The notes below the pieces were generated by a model. That model did not search any database. It was not told the DNA's origin and saw only the letters and a program-made list of their open reading frames with translations. The position numbers and the translations under genes were made by a program. From Vibrio sinus (GTDB taxonomy: Bacteria > Pseudomonadota > Gammaproteobacteria > Enterobacterales > Vibrionaceae), in contig NZ_JAMKMR010000013.1 of NCBI RefSeq assembly GCF_023634645.1, positions 83,296-147,295 on the forward strand: a stretch of DNA of 64,000 nt, given 5' to 3'. Shown piece after piece: positions 29,260 to 40,886 of the stretch; position 1 is the stretch's first letter; every line of letters begins with the position of its first letter.

Positions 29260-30021
29260 ATGTCTGAATCTGTATTCCACCTAGGCGTTAATCAATCTGA
29301 CATTAAAGGAGCAACGTTAGCAATCATTCCGGGCGATCCTGCGCGAGTAAAAAAGATCGCTGAATTATTAGACAACCCAGTTTTTCTTATTAGTCAACGT
29401 GAATACACCTTGTACTTGGGTGAGCTAGAAGGCCAATCTGTGGTGGTTTGCTCGACAGGTATCGGTGGGCCTTCTACTTCTATTGCGGTTGAAGAGCTTG
29501 CACAGCTTGGTGTCACACACTTTCTTCGTGTGGGTACAACGGGCGCTATCCAACCACATGTTAACGTGGGTGAAATCATAGTCACGACTGGATCAGTACG
29601 ATTAGATGGTGCCAGCCAACACTTTGCACCTTTAGAGTTCCCAGCGGTTCCAGATTTTGATATCACTGCGGCAATGCGTGAAGCGGCACTTGAGTCTGGC
29701 TCTAACGTCCATATGGGTGTCACCGCATCTAGCGATACATTCTATCCTGGTCAAGAGCGCTACGATACCTTTTCTGGTCGAGTGGTAAGGCGTTTCCAAG
29801 GTTCCATGAATGAATGGCAAGAGATGGGCGTGCTGAACTTTGAAATGGAGTCCGCCACACTGCTGACCATGTGTGCAAGCTCTGGCTTGAAAGCGGGTTG
29901 TGTCGCAGGTGTGTTAGTGAATCGAACCAAGCAAGAAATTCCGAATCATGAAACGCTCAAAGAAACCGAAATCCGCTCTATCAGCGTAGTGGTAGAAGCG
30001 GCACGTAAACTATTGAAATAA
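29260..30021 (+). CDS. udp: Uridine phosphorylase
   Basis: Phosphorolyses uridine to uracil and ribose 1-phosphate in pyrimidine salvage. Family segments: [14 protein letters not shown] (phosphate site), [25 protein letters not shown], and [12 protein letters not shown] with the Glu-Met-Glu that contacts ribose. 253 residues equals the E. coli enzyme. AAGGAG lies before the ATG. Single gene behind a CRP site. Confidence 0.97.
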   Translation: MSESVFHLGVNQSDIKGATLAIIPGDPARVKKIAELLDNPVFLISQREYTLYLGELEGQSVVVCSTGIGGPSTSIAVEELAQLGVTHFLRVGTTGAIQPHVNVGEIIVTTGSVRLDGASQHFAPLEFPAVPDFDITAAMREAALESGSNVHMGVTASSDTFYPGQERYDTFSGRVVRRFQGSMNEWQEMGVLNFEMESATLLTMCASSGLKAGCVAGVLVNRTKQEIPNHETLKETEIRSISVVVEAARKLLK

Positions 30022-30090
30022 TTTACGTGATGGGGCCTGAGTCCACGGTGTTTAACCTTAGCTTATCTGATGCTAGGTGACTTAGGCTCT

Positions 30091-31179
30091 TTATGGTGAG
30101 AGCGAACTTTCTAGTTTGAAGTTGTATTTGCTTCGCTTGGGGTTTAATTTTTTCGATAGAGATCGAAAATTGACTAAACTCCAATCGTTGTTAGAGAGTA
30201 GTGGGAGATAGAGCGCCATATTGTTGGAGTGTAAAACACTCATCCGAGATAAAAAGCTTACCCTCTCAGTCGCAAAATCGATACCACTTAAGTAGTCATA
30301 GACGAGAGTCAGCGCCCAGCCTCCTTCCATAAAGTGCCCGCCAAGATTGCACGATAGTTTGTCTTCTTTGAGGGCAGCTAGACCCTGTGCAGACCAGTCT
30401 ATACCTCCGATAACAATGTCTATGCCAGGCTTCCTTTTGATACTTTCTAAACCTTGTACGGCTCCAATCGCCATTTCATCATTGGCTGCCCACAATACAT
30501 TGGTATTTGGATATCGTGATACCATCCAAACAGTTTTATCTTTTGCTTGATTAAGATCCCAGTTGGCTGGTGCGGTTTGTTTAAGTACCACATTCCTTCT
30601 TTCAGCAATGGCTTTGTTTAATCCTTGGTTGCGAAAAGACCCGGCGAAATCCGCTAAGGTGCCATCTAATCCAATAGCGGTTAATTGCCGGTTCTCATTG
30701 TAAAGGCCTTTATCTTCCGCTGTATCAAATAAGCACATCGCAAGATCATAGCCAGCCAGTGCCTCATCTGGGAGCATTTGGCCGATCCAGAATTTATATT
30801 TGGTCCTTGGTTCTAAAGGTTCTGACGTAATACCTGCATTAAAAATAAAAGCAGGGATACGATACTTTTCCGCAAGCTCAAGCATAGACACGCCATTTTG
30901 CTTTAAAACAGGAAATAAGACCGCATCAGGTTTTCGAGCTGATTCCGCCACCTCTATAAACTGTTTGGTCATGCCTAGCCGGCTTCTCGCTGCGTATGAT
31001 ACTTGTAGATCAATGCCAAGATCGTCACTTGCAGTTTGCATAACATCGGTGACATGGGCCCAAAACAAATCTGAAGAATCACTCGGGTTAAAAAAGTGAA
31101 CCAGAGGGCGCTGTGCTAAAGCAGATATCGAATAAGTGGTTATAAAACAGACCACTAAAAGGTGCAAAAAGACTTTCAT
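30091..31179 (-). CDS. Orphan periplasmic sugar-type substrate-binding protein
   Basis: A type I periplasmic binding protein (ribose/LuxP/TorT group). The ATG at 31179 gives a signal peptide, MKVFLHLLVVC to SALA-Q, and a mature protein of about 340 residues; the longer frame from 31239 would put 20 residues before the signal. Two-lobe hallmarks include PLVHFFNPSDSSDLFW, PAFIFNAGI, NVLWAANDEMAIGAVQGL and IGGIDWSAQGL. No permease or ATPase gene is near, so it may feed a distant transporter or act as a sensor subunit like LuxP. The ligand is unknown. The next gene upstream on the strand encodes an unknown membrane protein. Confidence 0.8.
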   Translation of the reverse strand: MKVFLHLLVVCFITTYSISALAQRPLVHFFNPSDSSDLFWAHVTDVMQTASDDLGIDLQVSYAARSRLGMTKQFIEVAESARKPDAVLFPVLKQNGVSMLELAEKYRIPAFIFNAGITSEPLEPRTKYKFWIGQMLPDEALAGYDLAMCLFDTAEDKGLYNENRQLTAIGLDGTLADFAGSFRNQGLNKAIAERRNVVLKQTAPANWDLNQAKDKTVWMVSRYPNTNVLWAANDEMAIGAVQGLESIKRKPGIDIVIGGIDWSAQGLAALKEDKLSCNLGGHFMEGGWALTLVYDYLSGIDFATERVSFLSRMSVLHSNNMALYLPLLSNNDWSLVNFRSLSKKLNPKRSKYNFKLESSLSP

Positions 31180-31348
31180 TTGTGACTTGCCAATACTATG
31201 TGCGAGTGCTTCTTCTGTAGTTATTATAGACCTTGACATGATCCGTGTTTGACTGGTGCTAGTATTGATAGAAGTAATGTTTAGGTGGATGTCTCATCTA
31301 CATCTACCCAGTTGCGAGGAGCTACGCCATGACCAAGGCACTCTTGAC

Positions 31349-32158
31349 TTATATACCAAAGCTCACCCGTGGAAGAGGCTGGTGCAGCTGTTCAGTGAGA
31401 TCGGATAAAATTTGGTCATACACTCTGGCAATGTTGAGAGAAATATCTGAGGTGAGTTGATAAAGTACGTCAACGTCTCTTTCGAATTCTGGATTATTGA
31501 TAAGCTCTTCTAGAGTGTGCAGCGCTTTGCTGCATGCGGGTGAGGTGAGGGTCAGAGGTGAGATGATGGAAAGTAGGTTTATTTTACGCCGCATTTTATC
31601 GCAATAAAACTTGGAGCGCTCAAACCCTTCGATGCTGTGGATGTCTTGAATGGAGATTCTTAACTGAGTCAGGACTTCCATTGAGTCTGCAACTTGCTGC
31701 CAGTTTCTATGGTATTCGTTGCTCAAATCTTCTCTCGCAGCTTGCACTAACCAAGTAATCACAACTTCATCGATAAGAAATAGGCAATGACGAATGGCTT
31801 TGCCATGAATCATTTGGTTGCGAGCGATGCTACGCTCTTGCCAGCCTTTTCCGAGTGAGCCTAGCATAAGCTGAAAAACGCGATAGTTAGATTTGTTGTC
31901 GAAAGGAGAAATAGCAATGAGCTGGTTTGATTTTTCCAGCAATTTTGCTTCCAAGGTGGACATGTCTGGTTGTGTCTCTTCTCGCAAGGCAAGCCAATAA
32001 TGGCTGTGGCTTCTACTTTGCCTAATAAGGAGCAGAATTTCTCTTAGCATCACAACTACTTCGTACTTGTTGGCAAAGGTGGTGTGGCGCTGTTTGGCGA
32101 TAAACATCATAGCGAGCAAGATGCTGAACGACACCAAGATTGATATCAAAATGAACAT
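31349..32158 (-). CDS. Hypothetical protein with one N-terminal membrane helix
   Basis: 269 residues: one N-terminal hydrophobic helix (about residues 2-22), then a long, mostly helical and soluble region with many charged residues. There is no catalytic motif that I recognise. The helical pattern with LREILLLIRQSRSHSHYWLAL recalls helical sensory domains of the NIT kind, but this is weak. A clear AGGAG precedes the ATG. It lies 170 bp upstream of the binding-protein gene on the same strand, and the two could be linked. Confidence 0.6.
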   Translation of the reverse strand: MFILISILVSFSILLAMMFIAKQRHTTFANKYEVVVMLREILLLIRQSRSHSHYWLALREETQPDMSTLEAKLLEKSNQLIAISPFDNKSNYRVFQLMLGSLGKGWQERSIARNQMIHGKAIRHCLFLIDEVVITWLVQAAREDLSNEYHRNWQQVADSMEVLTQLRISIQDIHSIEGFERSKFYCDKMRRKINLLSIISPLTLTSPACSKALHTLEELINNPEFERDVDVLYQLTSDISLNIARVYDQILSDLTEQLHQPLPRVSFGI

Positions 32159-32302
32159 GGTTGCTCCTTACTAACATAATGTGATTAATCTCAAATACCT
32201 ATGCTACTAAGCAGGTATCGTGCCATTACGAAATCTAGGAAATTCAACCTATTATAGAGAAGAGAGGCTTAGCAATGAGTCAAATTGGTGCAAGCTGCCC
32301 GA

Positions 32303-32339
32303 AAAAAGAAAGCCCTAGCGTTTTGTCGCTAGGGCTTTT
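32303..32339 (-). terminator. Terminator of metG
   Basis: A 12-bp perfect stem, AAAGCCCTAGCG and CGCTAGGGCTTT, followed on the minus strand by CTTTTTTC. It is about 20 bp past the metG stop and may also work in the other direction. Confidence 0.88.
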
Positions 32340-32361
32340 AAGGTTGAGATTGGTCAGTGTG

Positions 32362-34413
32362 TTACATGACACGCATACCAGGTTGGGCACCTTCGTGCGG
32401 TTCAAGTATCCATAGATCGCTGCCACCAGGGCCAGCGGCCAGAATCATGCCTTCTGACATTCCGAACTTCATTTTACGTGGCTTGAGGTTCGCAACCATG
32501 ACGGTGAGCTTTCCTTCAAGCTCCTCTGGTTTATACGCAGACTTGATACCAGAGAAAACTTGGCGGGTTTCACCACCGATATCAAGCTGGAATTTCAACA
32601 GCTTGTTTGCTTTCGGCACTTCTTCACAAGAAATAATACGAGCGATACGCATGTCTACTTGCGCAAAGGCATCAAATTCTATTTCTTCGGCAATCGGGTC
32701 TTTGCTGAGCTCTGTTTCACTTTTCGCGGCTTCTGCTTTCTCTTTAACCGCCGCTTCTGCCGCTGCATCTTCTTTAGATGCTTCTACCATCGCTTCTATC
32801 TTCTTAGGGTCAATGCGGTTAAATAGCGCTTTGAACTTAGTAATAGTATGGCCTGTAAGAGGCGATTGCATGCCCTGCCAAGTCAGCTCTTCATTTAGGA
32901 AAGACTCTGAACGTGCGGCAAGCTCTGGCATAACAGGTTTTAGATAGGTCATCAACACGCGGAATAGGTTAATACCCACTGAGCAGATATCTTGTAGCTC
33001 TTGATCTTTACCTTCCTCTTTTGCCACTACCCATGGGGCCTTTTCATCGACGTACTGGTTTGCTTTGTCGGCTAGTGCTGTGATTTCACGGATCGCACGA
33101 CCAAATTCACGAGTCTCAAAAAGCTCAGCGATGCGGTCAGCGGCTTCAACAAACTCATTGTAAAGTTCAGGCTCTGCAAATTTATCCGAAAGCTTGCCGT
33201 CAAAACGTTTACTGATGAAACCCGCGTTACGGGAAGCAAGGTTGACAATTTTATTAACCACATCAGCGTTTACACGTTGAGTGAAATCTTCAAGATTAAG
33301 ATCTAAATCGTCAATGCGGCTATTTAGTTTAGCGGCGTAGTAGTAACGTAGGCATTCAGGGTCAAGGTGATCTAAATACGTGCTGGCTTTAATAAATGTC
33401 CCTTTGGATTTAGACATTTTCGCGCCATTGACGGTGACATAGCCGTGAACAAATACATTGTTGGGTTTACGGAAACCAGAGCCTTCCAGCATGGCAGGCC
33501 AGAACAGGCTGTGGAAATAAACAATGTCTTTACCAATGAAGTGATACAGCTCGGTTTTGCTGTCTTTATTCCAGTATTCGTCAAAATCGAGGTCATCACG
33601 TTTGTCACACAGGTTCTTAAATGAGCCCATGTAGCCGATAGGAGCATCAAGCCAAACGTAGAAGAACTTATCTTTCTCTCCAGGTATCTCGAAGCCGAAA
33701 TATGGCGCATCGCGAGAAATATCCCACTGCTGCAAACCCGACTCAAACCATTCCTGCATTTTGTTGGCGGTTTCAGATTGCAATGTGCCCGAGCGAGTCC
33801 ACTCTTTTAGCATGCTTTCAAACTGAGGCAGGTCAAAGAAAAAGTGTTCAGAGTCTTTCATGACAGGCGTCGCGCCGGACACCGCTGATTTAGGGTTAAT
33901 CAGCTCAGTTGGGCTGTAAGTTTCACCACAGTTGTCGCAGTTGTCGCCGTATTGGTCTTCGGACTTACATTTTGGGCAAGTACCTTTGACGAAGCGATCA
34001 GGTAGAAACATCTCTTTTTCAGGATCGTACAACTGAGAAATCGTGCGGCTAGAGATAAAGCCATTTTTCTTAAGTTGTAGATATACCTGAGACGCTAACT
34101 CTCGGTTTTCTTCAGAGTGAGTGCTGTGGTAGTTGTCGAAACTGATGTCGAATCCAGCGAAATCTTTTTGGTGCTCTTCACTTGCTTTAGCAATCAACTC
34201 TTCAGGCGACATTCCCATCTGCTGTGCTCTAAGCATGATTGGGGTACCGTGAGTGTCATCGGCACAGATAAAGTTCACTGTGTTGCCGCGAAGGCGTTGA
34301 TAGCGTACCCAAATATCCGCTTGAATATGCTCTAGCATATGACCAAGGTGGATTGAACCGTTTGCATACGGTAGGGCGCAAGTTACCAAAAGTTTTCTTG
34401 GATCGTTTGCCAT
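32362..34413 (-). CDS. metG: Methionine-tRNA ligase
   Basis: Class I aminoacyl-tRNA synthetase that charges tRNA-Met. HIGH-type motif HLGH in [15 protein letters not shown], zinc knuckle Cys pairs in [22 protein letters not shown] in [12 protein letters not shown], and a C-terminal tRNA-binding EMAP-like domain (about residues 580-683). The ATG at 34413 gives 683 residues starting [16 protein letters not shown], as in relatives; the open frame extends upstream to a TTG that is less likely. Divergent from apbC. Confidence 0.98.
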   Translation of the reverse strand: MANDPRKLLVTCALPYANGSIHLGHMLEHIQADIWVRYQRLRGNTVNFICADDTHGTPIMLRAQQMGMSPEELIAKASEEHQKDFAGFDISFDNYHSTHSEENRELASQVYLQLKKNGFISSRTISQLYDPEKEMFLPDRFVKGTCPKCKSEDQYGDNCDNCGETYSPTELINPKSAVSGATPVMKDSEHFFFDLPQFESMLKEWTRSGTLQSETANKMQEWFESGLQQWDISRDAPYFGFEIPGEKDKFFYVWLDAPIGYMGSFKNLCDKRDDLDFDEYWNKDSKTELYHFIGKDIVYFHSLFWPAMLEGSGFRKPNNVFVHGYVTVNGAKMSKSKGTFIKASTYLDHLDPECLRYYYAAKLNSRIDDLDLNLEDFTQRVNADVVNKIVNLASRNAGFISKRFDGKLSDKFAEPELYNEFVEAADRIAELFETREFGRAIREITALADKANQYVDEKAPWVVAKEEGKDQELQDICSVGINLFRVLMTYLKPVMPELAARSESFLNEELTWQGMQSPLTGHTITKFKALFNRIDPKKIEAMVEASKEDAAAEAAVKEKAEAAKSETELSKDPIAEEIEFDAFAQVDMRIARIISCEEVPKANKLLKFQLDIGGETRQVFSGIKSAYKPEELEGKLTVMVANLKPRKMKFGMSEGMILAAGPGGSDLWILEPHEGAQPGMRVM

Positions 34414-34570
34414 ACTTATTATTTCGCTTTTCAATAGGTCTACAAAAATGTTGAGTAATACTAACCTATGAATCCCCTAATTCAAAGAACTCTGCGCAAC
34501 GAAAAACCATACAGACAAAGGGTGTTGTGCGGGGTAGTGAAATGGTAGCATTACGCCAAACGGAGGACAT

Positions 34571-35647
34571 ATGCGCCAGTTAAATTCCAAACAAGATTTT
34601 TATCAATGGTTGAATGAGTTTCAATCTAAGCAATTAGCGACGGGCTGGGCCGAAAAGCCGGGTGTACTGACAGTAAAAGATGGCAATGAGGTCGCAATCG
34701 TTTTGCCGTTTTGTTCCAACTCAGTTGAAAAAGAGCTCAATGAGTGGATAAGCCAACAAATTGAACAAAAGATTGTTGCCGATATCAACGTCAACATATC
34801 CACGCAAGTGAAATCACTGCAATCTCACGTAACTCAATACGTAAAAGGTGTGAAAAACATCATTGCGGTCACGTCAGCAAAAGGTGGGGTAGGCAAATCA
34901 ACGACCTCTGTCAATTTGGCCTTGGCGATGGCTAATAGCGGTGCAAAAGTTGGCTTGTTGGATGCGGATATTTATGGCCCGTCTGTTCCTATGATGTTAA
35001 ACCAAGAAGACGCAAGACCATTAGTGCGAGATAATAAATGGATGCAACCTATTTCTGCCTATGGTTTATATACCCACTCGATAGGCTATGTCGTCGATAA
35101 AGAGCAAGCCGCCGTTTGGCGTGGCCCAATGGCATCCAAAGCACTAAGCCAATTGCTTGAAGAAACCGAATGGCCCGATCTTGACTATTTGGTTATCGAT
35201 ATGCCACCAGGTACGGGCGATATTCAATTAACCCTATCACAAAAAATTCCTGTGACTGCTGCAGTGATTGTCACTACGCCGCAAGACTTGGCACTGGCCG
35301 ATGCTCGTAAAGGGGCAAACATGTTTGAGCAGGTTAATGTTCCAGTTGTCGGCATGGTGGAAAACATGAGTTATCACATCTGTAGTCAATGTGGCCACCA
35401 CGAAGCGATTTTTGGTCAAGGTGGCGCTGAGAAAATGGCGAAAGATTATGGGCTTTCTCTTTTAGCGCAAATCCCACTGCACATTGCGATGCGTGAAGAC
35501 ATCGATCAAGGTAAACCAACAGTTGTTGCCAGACCTGGCAGCGAACACGCACAATATTATCTAGACTTAGCAGATACGGTATGTAGTCGTATGTACTGGC
35601 AAGGCAAAGTAAGGCCCGATTCCATCGCCTTTACCGCTGTGGAATAG
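34571..35647 (+). CDS. apbC: Iron-sulfur cluster carrier ATPase ApbC/Mrp
   Basis: A P-loop ATPase of the Mrp/NBP35 family that carries and transfers 4Fe-4S clusters. The deviant Walker A SAKGGVGKST lies at about residue 105; DIYGPSVPMML and DMPPGTGD follow; the C-x2-C pair CSQCGHHEAIFG binds the bridging cluster. The first 90 residues form a reduced MIP18-like domain. 358 residues is typical. GGAGG precedes the ATG. It is divergent from metG, as in E. coli. Confidence 0.95.
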   Translation: MRQLNSKQDFYQWLNEFQSKQLATGWAEKPGVLTVKDGNEVAIVLPFCSNSVEKELNEWISQQIEQKIVADINVNISTQVKSLQSHVTQYVKGVKNIIAVTSAKGGVGKSTTSVNLALAMANSGAKVGLLDADIYGPSVPMMLNQEDARPLVRDNKWMQPISAYGLYTHSIGYVVDKEQAAVWRGPMASKALSQLLEETEWPDLDYLVIDMPPGTGDIQLTLSQKIPVTAAVIVTTPQDLALADARKGANMFEQVNVPVVGMVENMSYHICSQCGHHEAIFGQGGAEKMAKDYGLSLLAQIPLHIAMREDIDQGKPTVVARPGSEHAQYYLDLADTVCSRMYWQGKVRPDSIAFTAVE

Positions 35648-35866
35648 TGAAATGCCTTAGGTGAAAAGCTAACTTGGCTCCTTGCTATGAGCTCAGATGT
35701 ATGACGACAGAATAAACTTACGCTAAAAGGCGAACAGGCTCTAGCATCTGGAGAGCGAAGTCCTTATAATCGGGCGGTTTTGCGAAGGGGGAGGGCTGTG
35801 AACGGTAAGTTCAATCGTCATTACCTCCTTAAATCTTTACCATATTGTCATCAGGTGCGATAGATA

Positions 35867-36508
35867 ATGTCTATTAAGAATCAATGTGTCATCGTCGGTA
35901 TAGCTGGCGCCTCTGCTTCTGGAAAGAGTTTAATTGCCAGTACTATCTACAATGAGCTGCGTGCTAAGGTCGGTGATCACGAAATTGGCGTCATTAAAGA
36001 AGATTGTTATTACAACGATCAAAGTCACCTAAGTATGGAAGAACGGGTAAAGACCAATTATGACCACCCTAAAGCGATGGACCATGAGCTGCTGTGCTCA
36101 CACCTAGAGCAGTTAATCGATGGACATTCAGTGGAAGTGCCTGAGTATAGCTATGCGGAACATACCCGTATGGCTGAAACGACCACTATGACACCCAAGA
36201 AAGTCATTATCCTTGAAGGAATTTTACTGCTAACCGATCCTAGGTTGCGTGAGTTGATGCATGCGACAGTGTTTATGGACACGCCTCTGGATATTTGTCT
36301 GACTCGCCGCTTAAAACGAGACGTTGAAGAGCGCAATCGAACCATGGAATCTGTACTCAAGCAGTATCAAGATACTGTTCGTCCTATGTTTATGCAGTTT
36401 ATCGAGCCGTCGAAACAATACGCTGACATTATTGTGCCTCGAGGCGGTAAAAATAGAATCGCTATTGACGTTCTTAAAGCTCATATTACTAAGTTGCTCC
36501 GATCTTAA
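35867..36508 (+). CDS. udk: Uridine kinase
   Basis: Phosphorylates uridine and cytidine with GTP or ATP in pyrimidine salvage. P-loop [11 protein letters not shown] at residues about 11-21, [24 protein letters not shown] and LEGILLLTD are characteristic. 213 residues matches the E. coli protein. It is followed by its own terminator and then asmA, the same order as in other gamma-proteobacteria. Confidence 0.97.
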   Translation: MSIKNQCVIVGIAGASASGKSLIASTIYNELRAKVGDHEIGVIKEDCYYNDQSHLSMEERVKTNYDHPKAMDHELLCSHLEQLIDGHSVEVPEYSYAEHTRMAETTTMTPKKVIILEGILLLTDPRLRELMHATVFMDTPLDICLTRRLKRDVEERNRTMESVLKQYQDTVRPMFMQFIEPSKQYADIIVPRGGKNRIAIDVLKAHITKLLRS

Positions 36509-36546
36509 CCAACAACTCACTGAGCAATCTTTATTTTTATATAGAT

Positions 36547-36578
36547 AAGTGGCACTTTAGGTGCCACTTTCTTTTTTT
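36547..36578 (+). terminator. Terminator of udk
   Basis: AAGTGGCAC and GTGCCACTT arms with a five-base loop are followed by a T-rich run, about 40 bp after udk. Confidence 0.9.
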
Positions 36579-36617
36579 AGTGCACAGAAAATTCAGAAAC
36601 AAGCAAGGACAATGCGA

Positions 36618-38780
36618 ATGAAGAAATTATTGCTGTTCATCTCCGCCATAATTATTTTGATCGTTATTGGCTTAACCGCTTTGGTCACGCTGGTGAACCC
36701 AAATCAGTTCAAGCCATTGATCGTAGAACAGGTCAAAAAGCAAACAGGATTAGAGTTAATTATCCAAGGTGATATCCATTGGCAATTTTTCCCATCGATA
36801 GGCTTGGAAATGGGGAAAACGGAGTTAAAGAACCCTAAGGGCTTCTCCAACCCGGATATGTTTAAGGTGGATAACGTTGGTGTCAGCGTATCAGTGTTGC
36901 CACTAATCGATAAAAAATTGGAAATTGGCAATGTCACGTTAAATGGCGCACAAGTAGACATCGAAACCCTCAAAGACGGACGCAAAAATATCGATGCGTT
37001 ACTCAATAAAAATCAAGCCAGCGATGCTGCAACCACTACAACAGAAGCGAGCAAGCAAAGTAGTGGTAAGACCCAACCTTCAGCTAGTACAACAGATGAG
37101 GGCAAAACAGCGACTGAAAAATGGACCGTTAATCTCGCTGGAGTGACGATAGCGGACGCTAATCTACAAATTCGTGATCAACAAACAGGTAGCTTTACCA
37201 AGTTATCTAACGTGGACTTGACGTTGTCCGGCTTCGCACCGGAGCAATGGACCAAGGTGTCCTTTTCTGCAAAAGGGCAGAACAACCAACAAACCTTCTC
37301 TGCTCAAGGCAGTGCTGAATTTAAATTGTCCCAGGATTTCTCTCAGTATTCTTTGCGAGACATCGCTTTGACTAGCACGCTTAGTGCCCCAGATTTAAAC
37401 GTTGAAAAATTGCAGCTGGAGCTCAACACCTTTGGGTACGATGAAGAAAACAACTTAAGTTACGCATTAAAAGGTGAGGCATCTGGCCTCAAATTTGACT
37501 TAAATGGCAAAGGGGTTCTCAGTGTTGATTACACGCTTTCAACCATAGCATTGAGCGGTTTTACTCTTGATGGCCAGCTGCAAGGTAAATCACTGCCTCA
37601 GTCTCCGTTGAAGTTAGCCATGACGTCTGCCTTGAGTTTTGATTTGACCAAGCAGCACTTATCTCTTGTACTACAGAAGTTAACCGCTAATGCTTTGGAG
37701 CTAGACGGCAAGGCAGATGTGACATTAGCGAACATCCCTAAAGTTCGTTTCAGCTTACATAGCCCAGATATCAATCTAGATGAATGGATGCCTGCAGGCA
37801 CAACACAAAATCAAGCGGGTAAGCCAGCTCAAAGCAATGCAAAATCACCTTCATCGCCACAAAGTCCACCTGCTACAGTGAGTAAAGAAGTAGAGCCGGA
37901 TCTGAGCGCGCTGAAAACACTTGATGTCAGTGGCACGATTTCCATCGATAAATTTCAGATGCAAAACGCCAAGATGCAAAATGTAAAAGCGAATATTTCT
38001 GTCAATCGTGGCATCGCGAAGCTGAATTCGTTCACTTCGAACCTTTATGGCGGCAGCATCAAGGCAAATGGTCAATTAAACGCCAAGTCTTCACCTGCCT
38101 CTTATCAAGTCAAAGCGAAAGTGGCTGGAGTCAAAGTTCAGCCTCTACTCAAAGATGTATTGAATAACGATAAGATAGAAGGGGTTGGCAACATCAATCT
38201 CGATCTGCATGGCAAGGGGTTAACACCGACAGGAATTAAGAAAGGGGTTGCAGGTACTGTCGATATTAGCTTCAAAGATGGTGCAGTGAATGGAATTAAC
38301 GTTGCACAACTTATCCGAACCAGTTACGCGAAAATAAAGGGTGAACCAGTTGAACAGTCTGAAGGAGTGCAGAAGACCGACTTCAGCTCGATGCAAGCCA
38401 CAATCAAACTGGCCAATGGTGTAGCCAGTACAAATAATTTGAGTGCCAAATCTCCTTTGCTTCGAGTGCATGGCGAGGGCTCTGCAAACTATGTCAATGA
38501 AACGGCTGATGTACTGATTCGCACTTCAATAGTGGGATCACTGAAAGGTCAGGGTGGGCAAAGTATTGATGAGCTGAAAGATGTCACCATACCAGTAAAA
38601 ATTACGGGTAGCTGGTCTTCACCTAAGTATAAAGTTGTCCTAGATAATGCGCTAAAACAAAAAGCCAAAACGGAACTAGAAAAAGGTATCGACAAGCTTA
38701 ATAAAAAGCTAGGAGACAAAATAAATAACGAGAAAACTAAACAGGCAGTAGATAAATTAATAAACAATTTATTTAAATAA
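36618..38780 (+). CDS. asmA: AsmA family inner-membrane-anchored protein
   Basis: AsmA-like proteins have one N-terminal helix and a long periplasmic beta-rich bridge-like body; the family is linked to phospholipid transport and outer-membrane homeostasis. The N-terminal AsmA motif ALVTLVNPNQFKPLIVEQVKK is clear, and the C-terminal AsmA_2 region spans about residues 440-650. Low-complexity Ser/Thr/Gln linkers lie near residues 133-160 and 400-425. The ATG at 36618 is eight bases after AAGGA and gives 720 residues; the frame is open upstream to 36561 without support. The tail is Lys-rich. Confidence 0.9.
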   Translation: MKKLLLFISAIIILIVIGLTALVTLVNPNQFKPLIVEQVKKQTGLELIIQGDIHWQFFPSIGLEMGKTELKNPKGFSNPDMFKVDNVGVSVSVLPLIDKKLEIGNVTLNGAQVDIETLKDGRKNIDALLNKNQASDAATTTTEASKQSSGKTQPSASTTDEGKTATEKWTVNLAGVTIADANLQIRDQQTGSFTKLSNVDLTLSGFAPEQWTKVSFSAKGQNNQQTFSAQGSAEFKLSQDFSQYSLRDIALTSTLSAPDLNVEKLQLELNTFGYDEENNLSYALKGEASGLKFDLNGKGVLSVDYTLSTIALSGFTLDGQLQGKSLPQSPLKLAMTSALSFDLTKQHLSLVLQKLTANALELDGKADVTLANIPKVRFSLHSPDINLDEWMPAGTTQNQAGKPAQSNAKSPSSPQSPPATVSKEVEPDLSALKTLDVSGTISIDKFQMQNAKMQNVKANISVNRGIAKLNSFTSNLYGGSIKANGQLNAKSSPASYQVKAKVAGVKVQPLLKDVLNNDKIEGVGNINLDLHGKGLTPTGIKKGVAGTVDISFKDGAVNGINVAQLIRTSYAKIKGEPVEQSEGVQKTDFSSMQATIKLANGVASTNNLSAKSPLLRVHGEGSANYVNETADVLIRTSIVGSLKGQGGQSIDELKDVTIPVKITGSWSSPKYKVVLDNALKQKAKTELEKGIDKLNKKLGDKINNEKTKQAVDKLINNLFK

Positions 38781-38787
38781 ATATACA

Positions 38788-38820
38788 GGCTCGGCAACGT
38801 ATTTGCCGAGCCTTTATTTT
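38788..38820 (+). terminator. Terminator of asmA
   Basis: A 10-bp perfect stem, GGCTCGGCAA and TTGCCGAGCC, is followed by TTTATTTTA. Confidence 0.9.
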
Positions 38821-39360
38821 ATTTTTACTACATTCAATTCGGACCCCCCCATTATGTAACGGTTATGATGTTTAATTGTTGCAAAAGTTATTTGATCTAC
38901 TTCGCATAATACTAATCAATTATTAACCGCTTTTTTTGATCTAACACATGTATTTGTCAACTATTTTTCTTATCCGATCAAAAATGGAACTTAGAACGAA
39001 AAATGTTCAGACAAAAACAAACATAACAAAACGACGTACTGGCAATAACTTTTACAATTTCTAACAAATTAATACGATCTAAATCACTCTTGTTCGATTT
39101 TTGTACCGAAACGATATATGAAACTAGACGTATAGATCTGATAATTTTTAAGGATTAAATAGCTAAAACTGAAATGAAAGTATTCATTTTTTGAGACTTT
39201 AATCACCCTATTAATACGGGTATCTTGGTATCGAGCCGATAAAGAATGAGTGCTGGTATCTATATTTTAAAGTGTAACTAAATGTTAACAATTTTAGTTG
39301 CAGAAGTATGTCTGCCACAAATATGTATGTTCCATAGCTATAACTCAAGGGTATATAAGA
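38821..39360. other. AT-rich region upstream of the ATP synthase operon
   Basis: About 540 bp with no credible gene, clearly richer in A+T than its flanks. It must contain the operon promoter. TTTGATCTA occurs twice, at 38891-38899 and 38935-38943, 44 bp apart, with further GATCTA or AGATCT text later; these may be regulator sites. A C7 run lies at about 38844-38851. Confidence 0.45.
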
Positions 39361-40531
<1,171 letters not shown>

Positions 40532-40595
40532 CTGGCCTACTTAACTAACTAATTTATTTAACCTTTATTAACTATTTTTATAATTGGAGTTTTCA

Positions 40596-40832
40596 ATGGA
40601 TATTGTAAGTGCAGTTCTATACGTTGCTGGTGCTCTACTAATTGGTTTGGGCGCGGCAGGTGCAGCTTCCGGTATCGGTAATCTAGCAGGTAAATACTTA
40701 GAAGGTGTTGCTCGCCAACCAGACCTTACTCCTATGCTACGTACTCAATTCTTTATCATGATGGGTCTTGTTGACGCGGTTCCTATGATTGGTGTTGGTA
40801 TCGGTCTATATATCATCTTTGCGGTAGCGTAA
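40596..40832 (+). CDS. atpE: ATP synthase Fo subunit c
   Basis: The 78-residue hairpin that forms the rotor ring. The ion-carrying carboxylate is Asp60 in [13 protein letters not shown], and the polar loop ARQPDLTPM is standard. The surrounding residues lack the Gln/Glu-Ser-Thr set of known Na+-binding c rings, so coupling should be to protons. ATG at 40596 follows TTGGAG with a five-base gap; the frame extends to 40584 without support. Confidence 0.96.
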   Translation: MDIVSAVLYVAGALLIGLGAAGAASGIGNLAGKYLEGVARQPDLTPMLRTQFFIMMGLVDAVPMIGVGIGLYIIFAVA

Positions 40833-40886
40833 CTTCCTCCCTCGATTCAACTAAAGAGAACCATCAGCGAATTAAGAGAGGACGGG

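Noticed and set aside
31180..31239. Longer N terminus for the binding protein
   Set aside because: It would place 20 polar residues before a normal signal peptide; the internal ATG gives a standard secreted protein.
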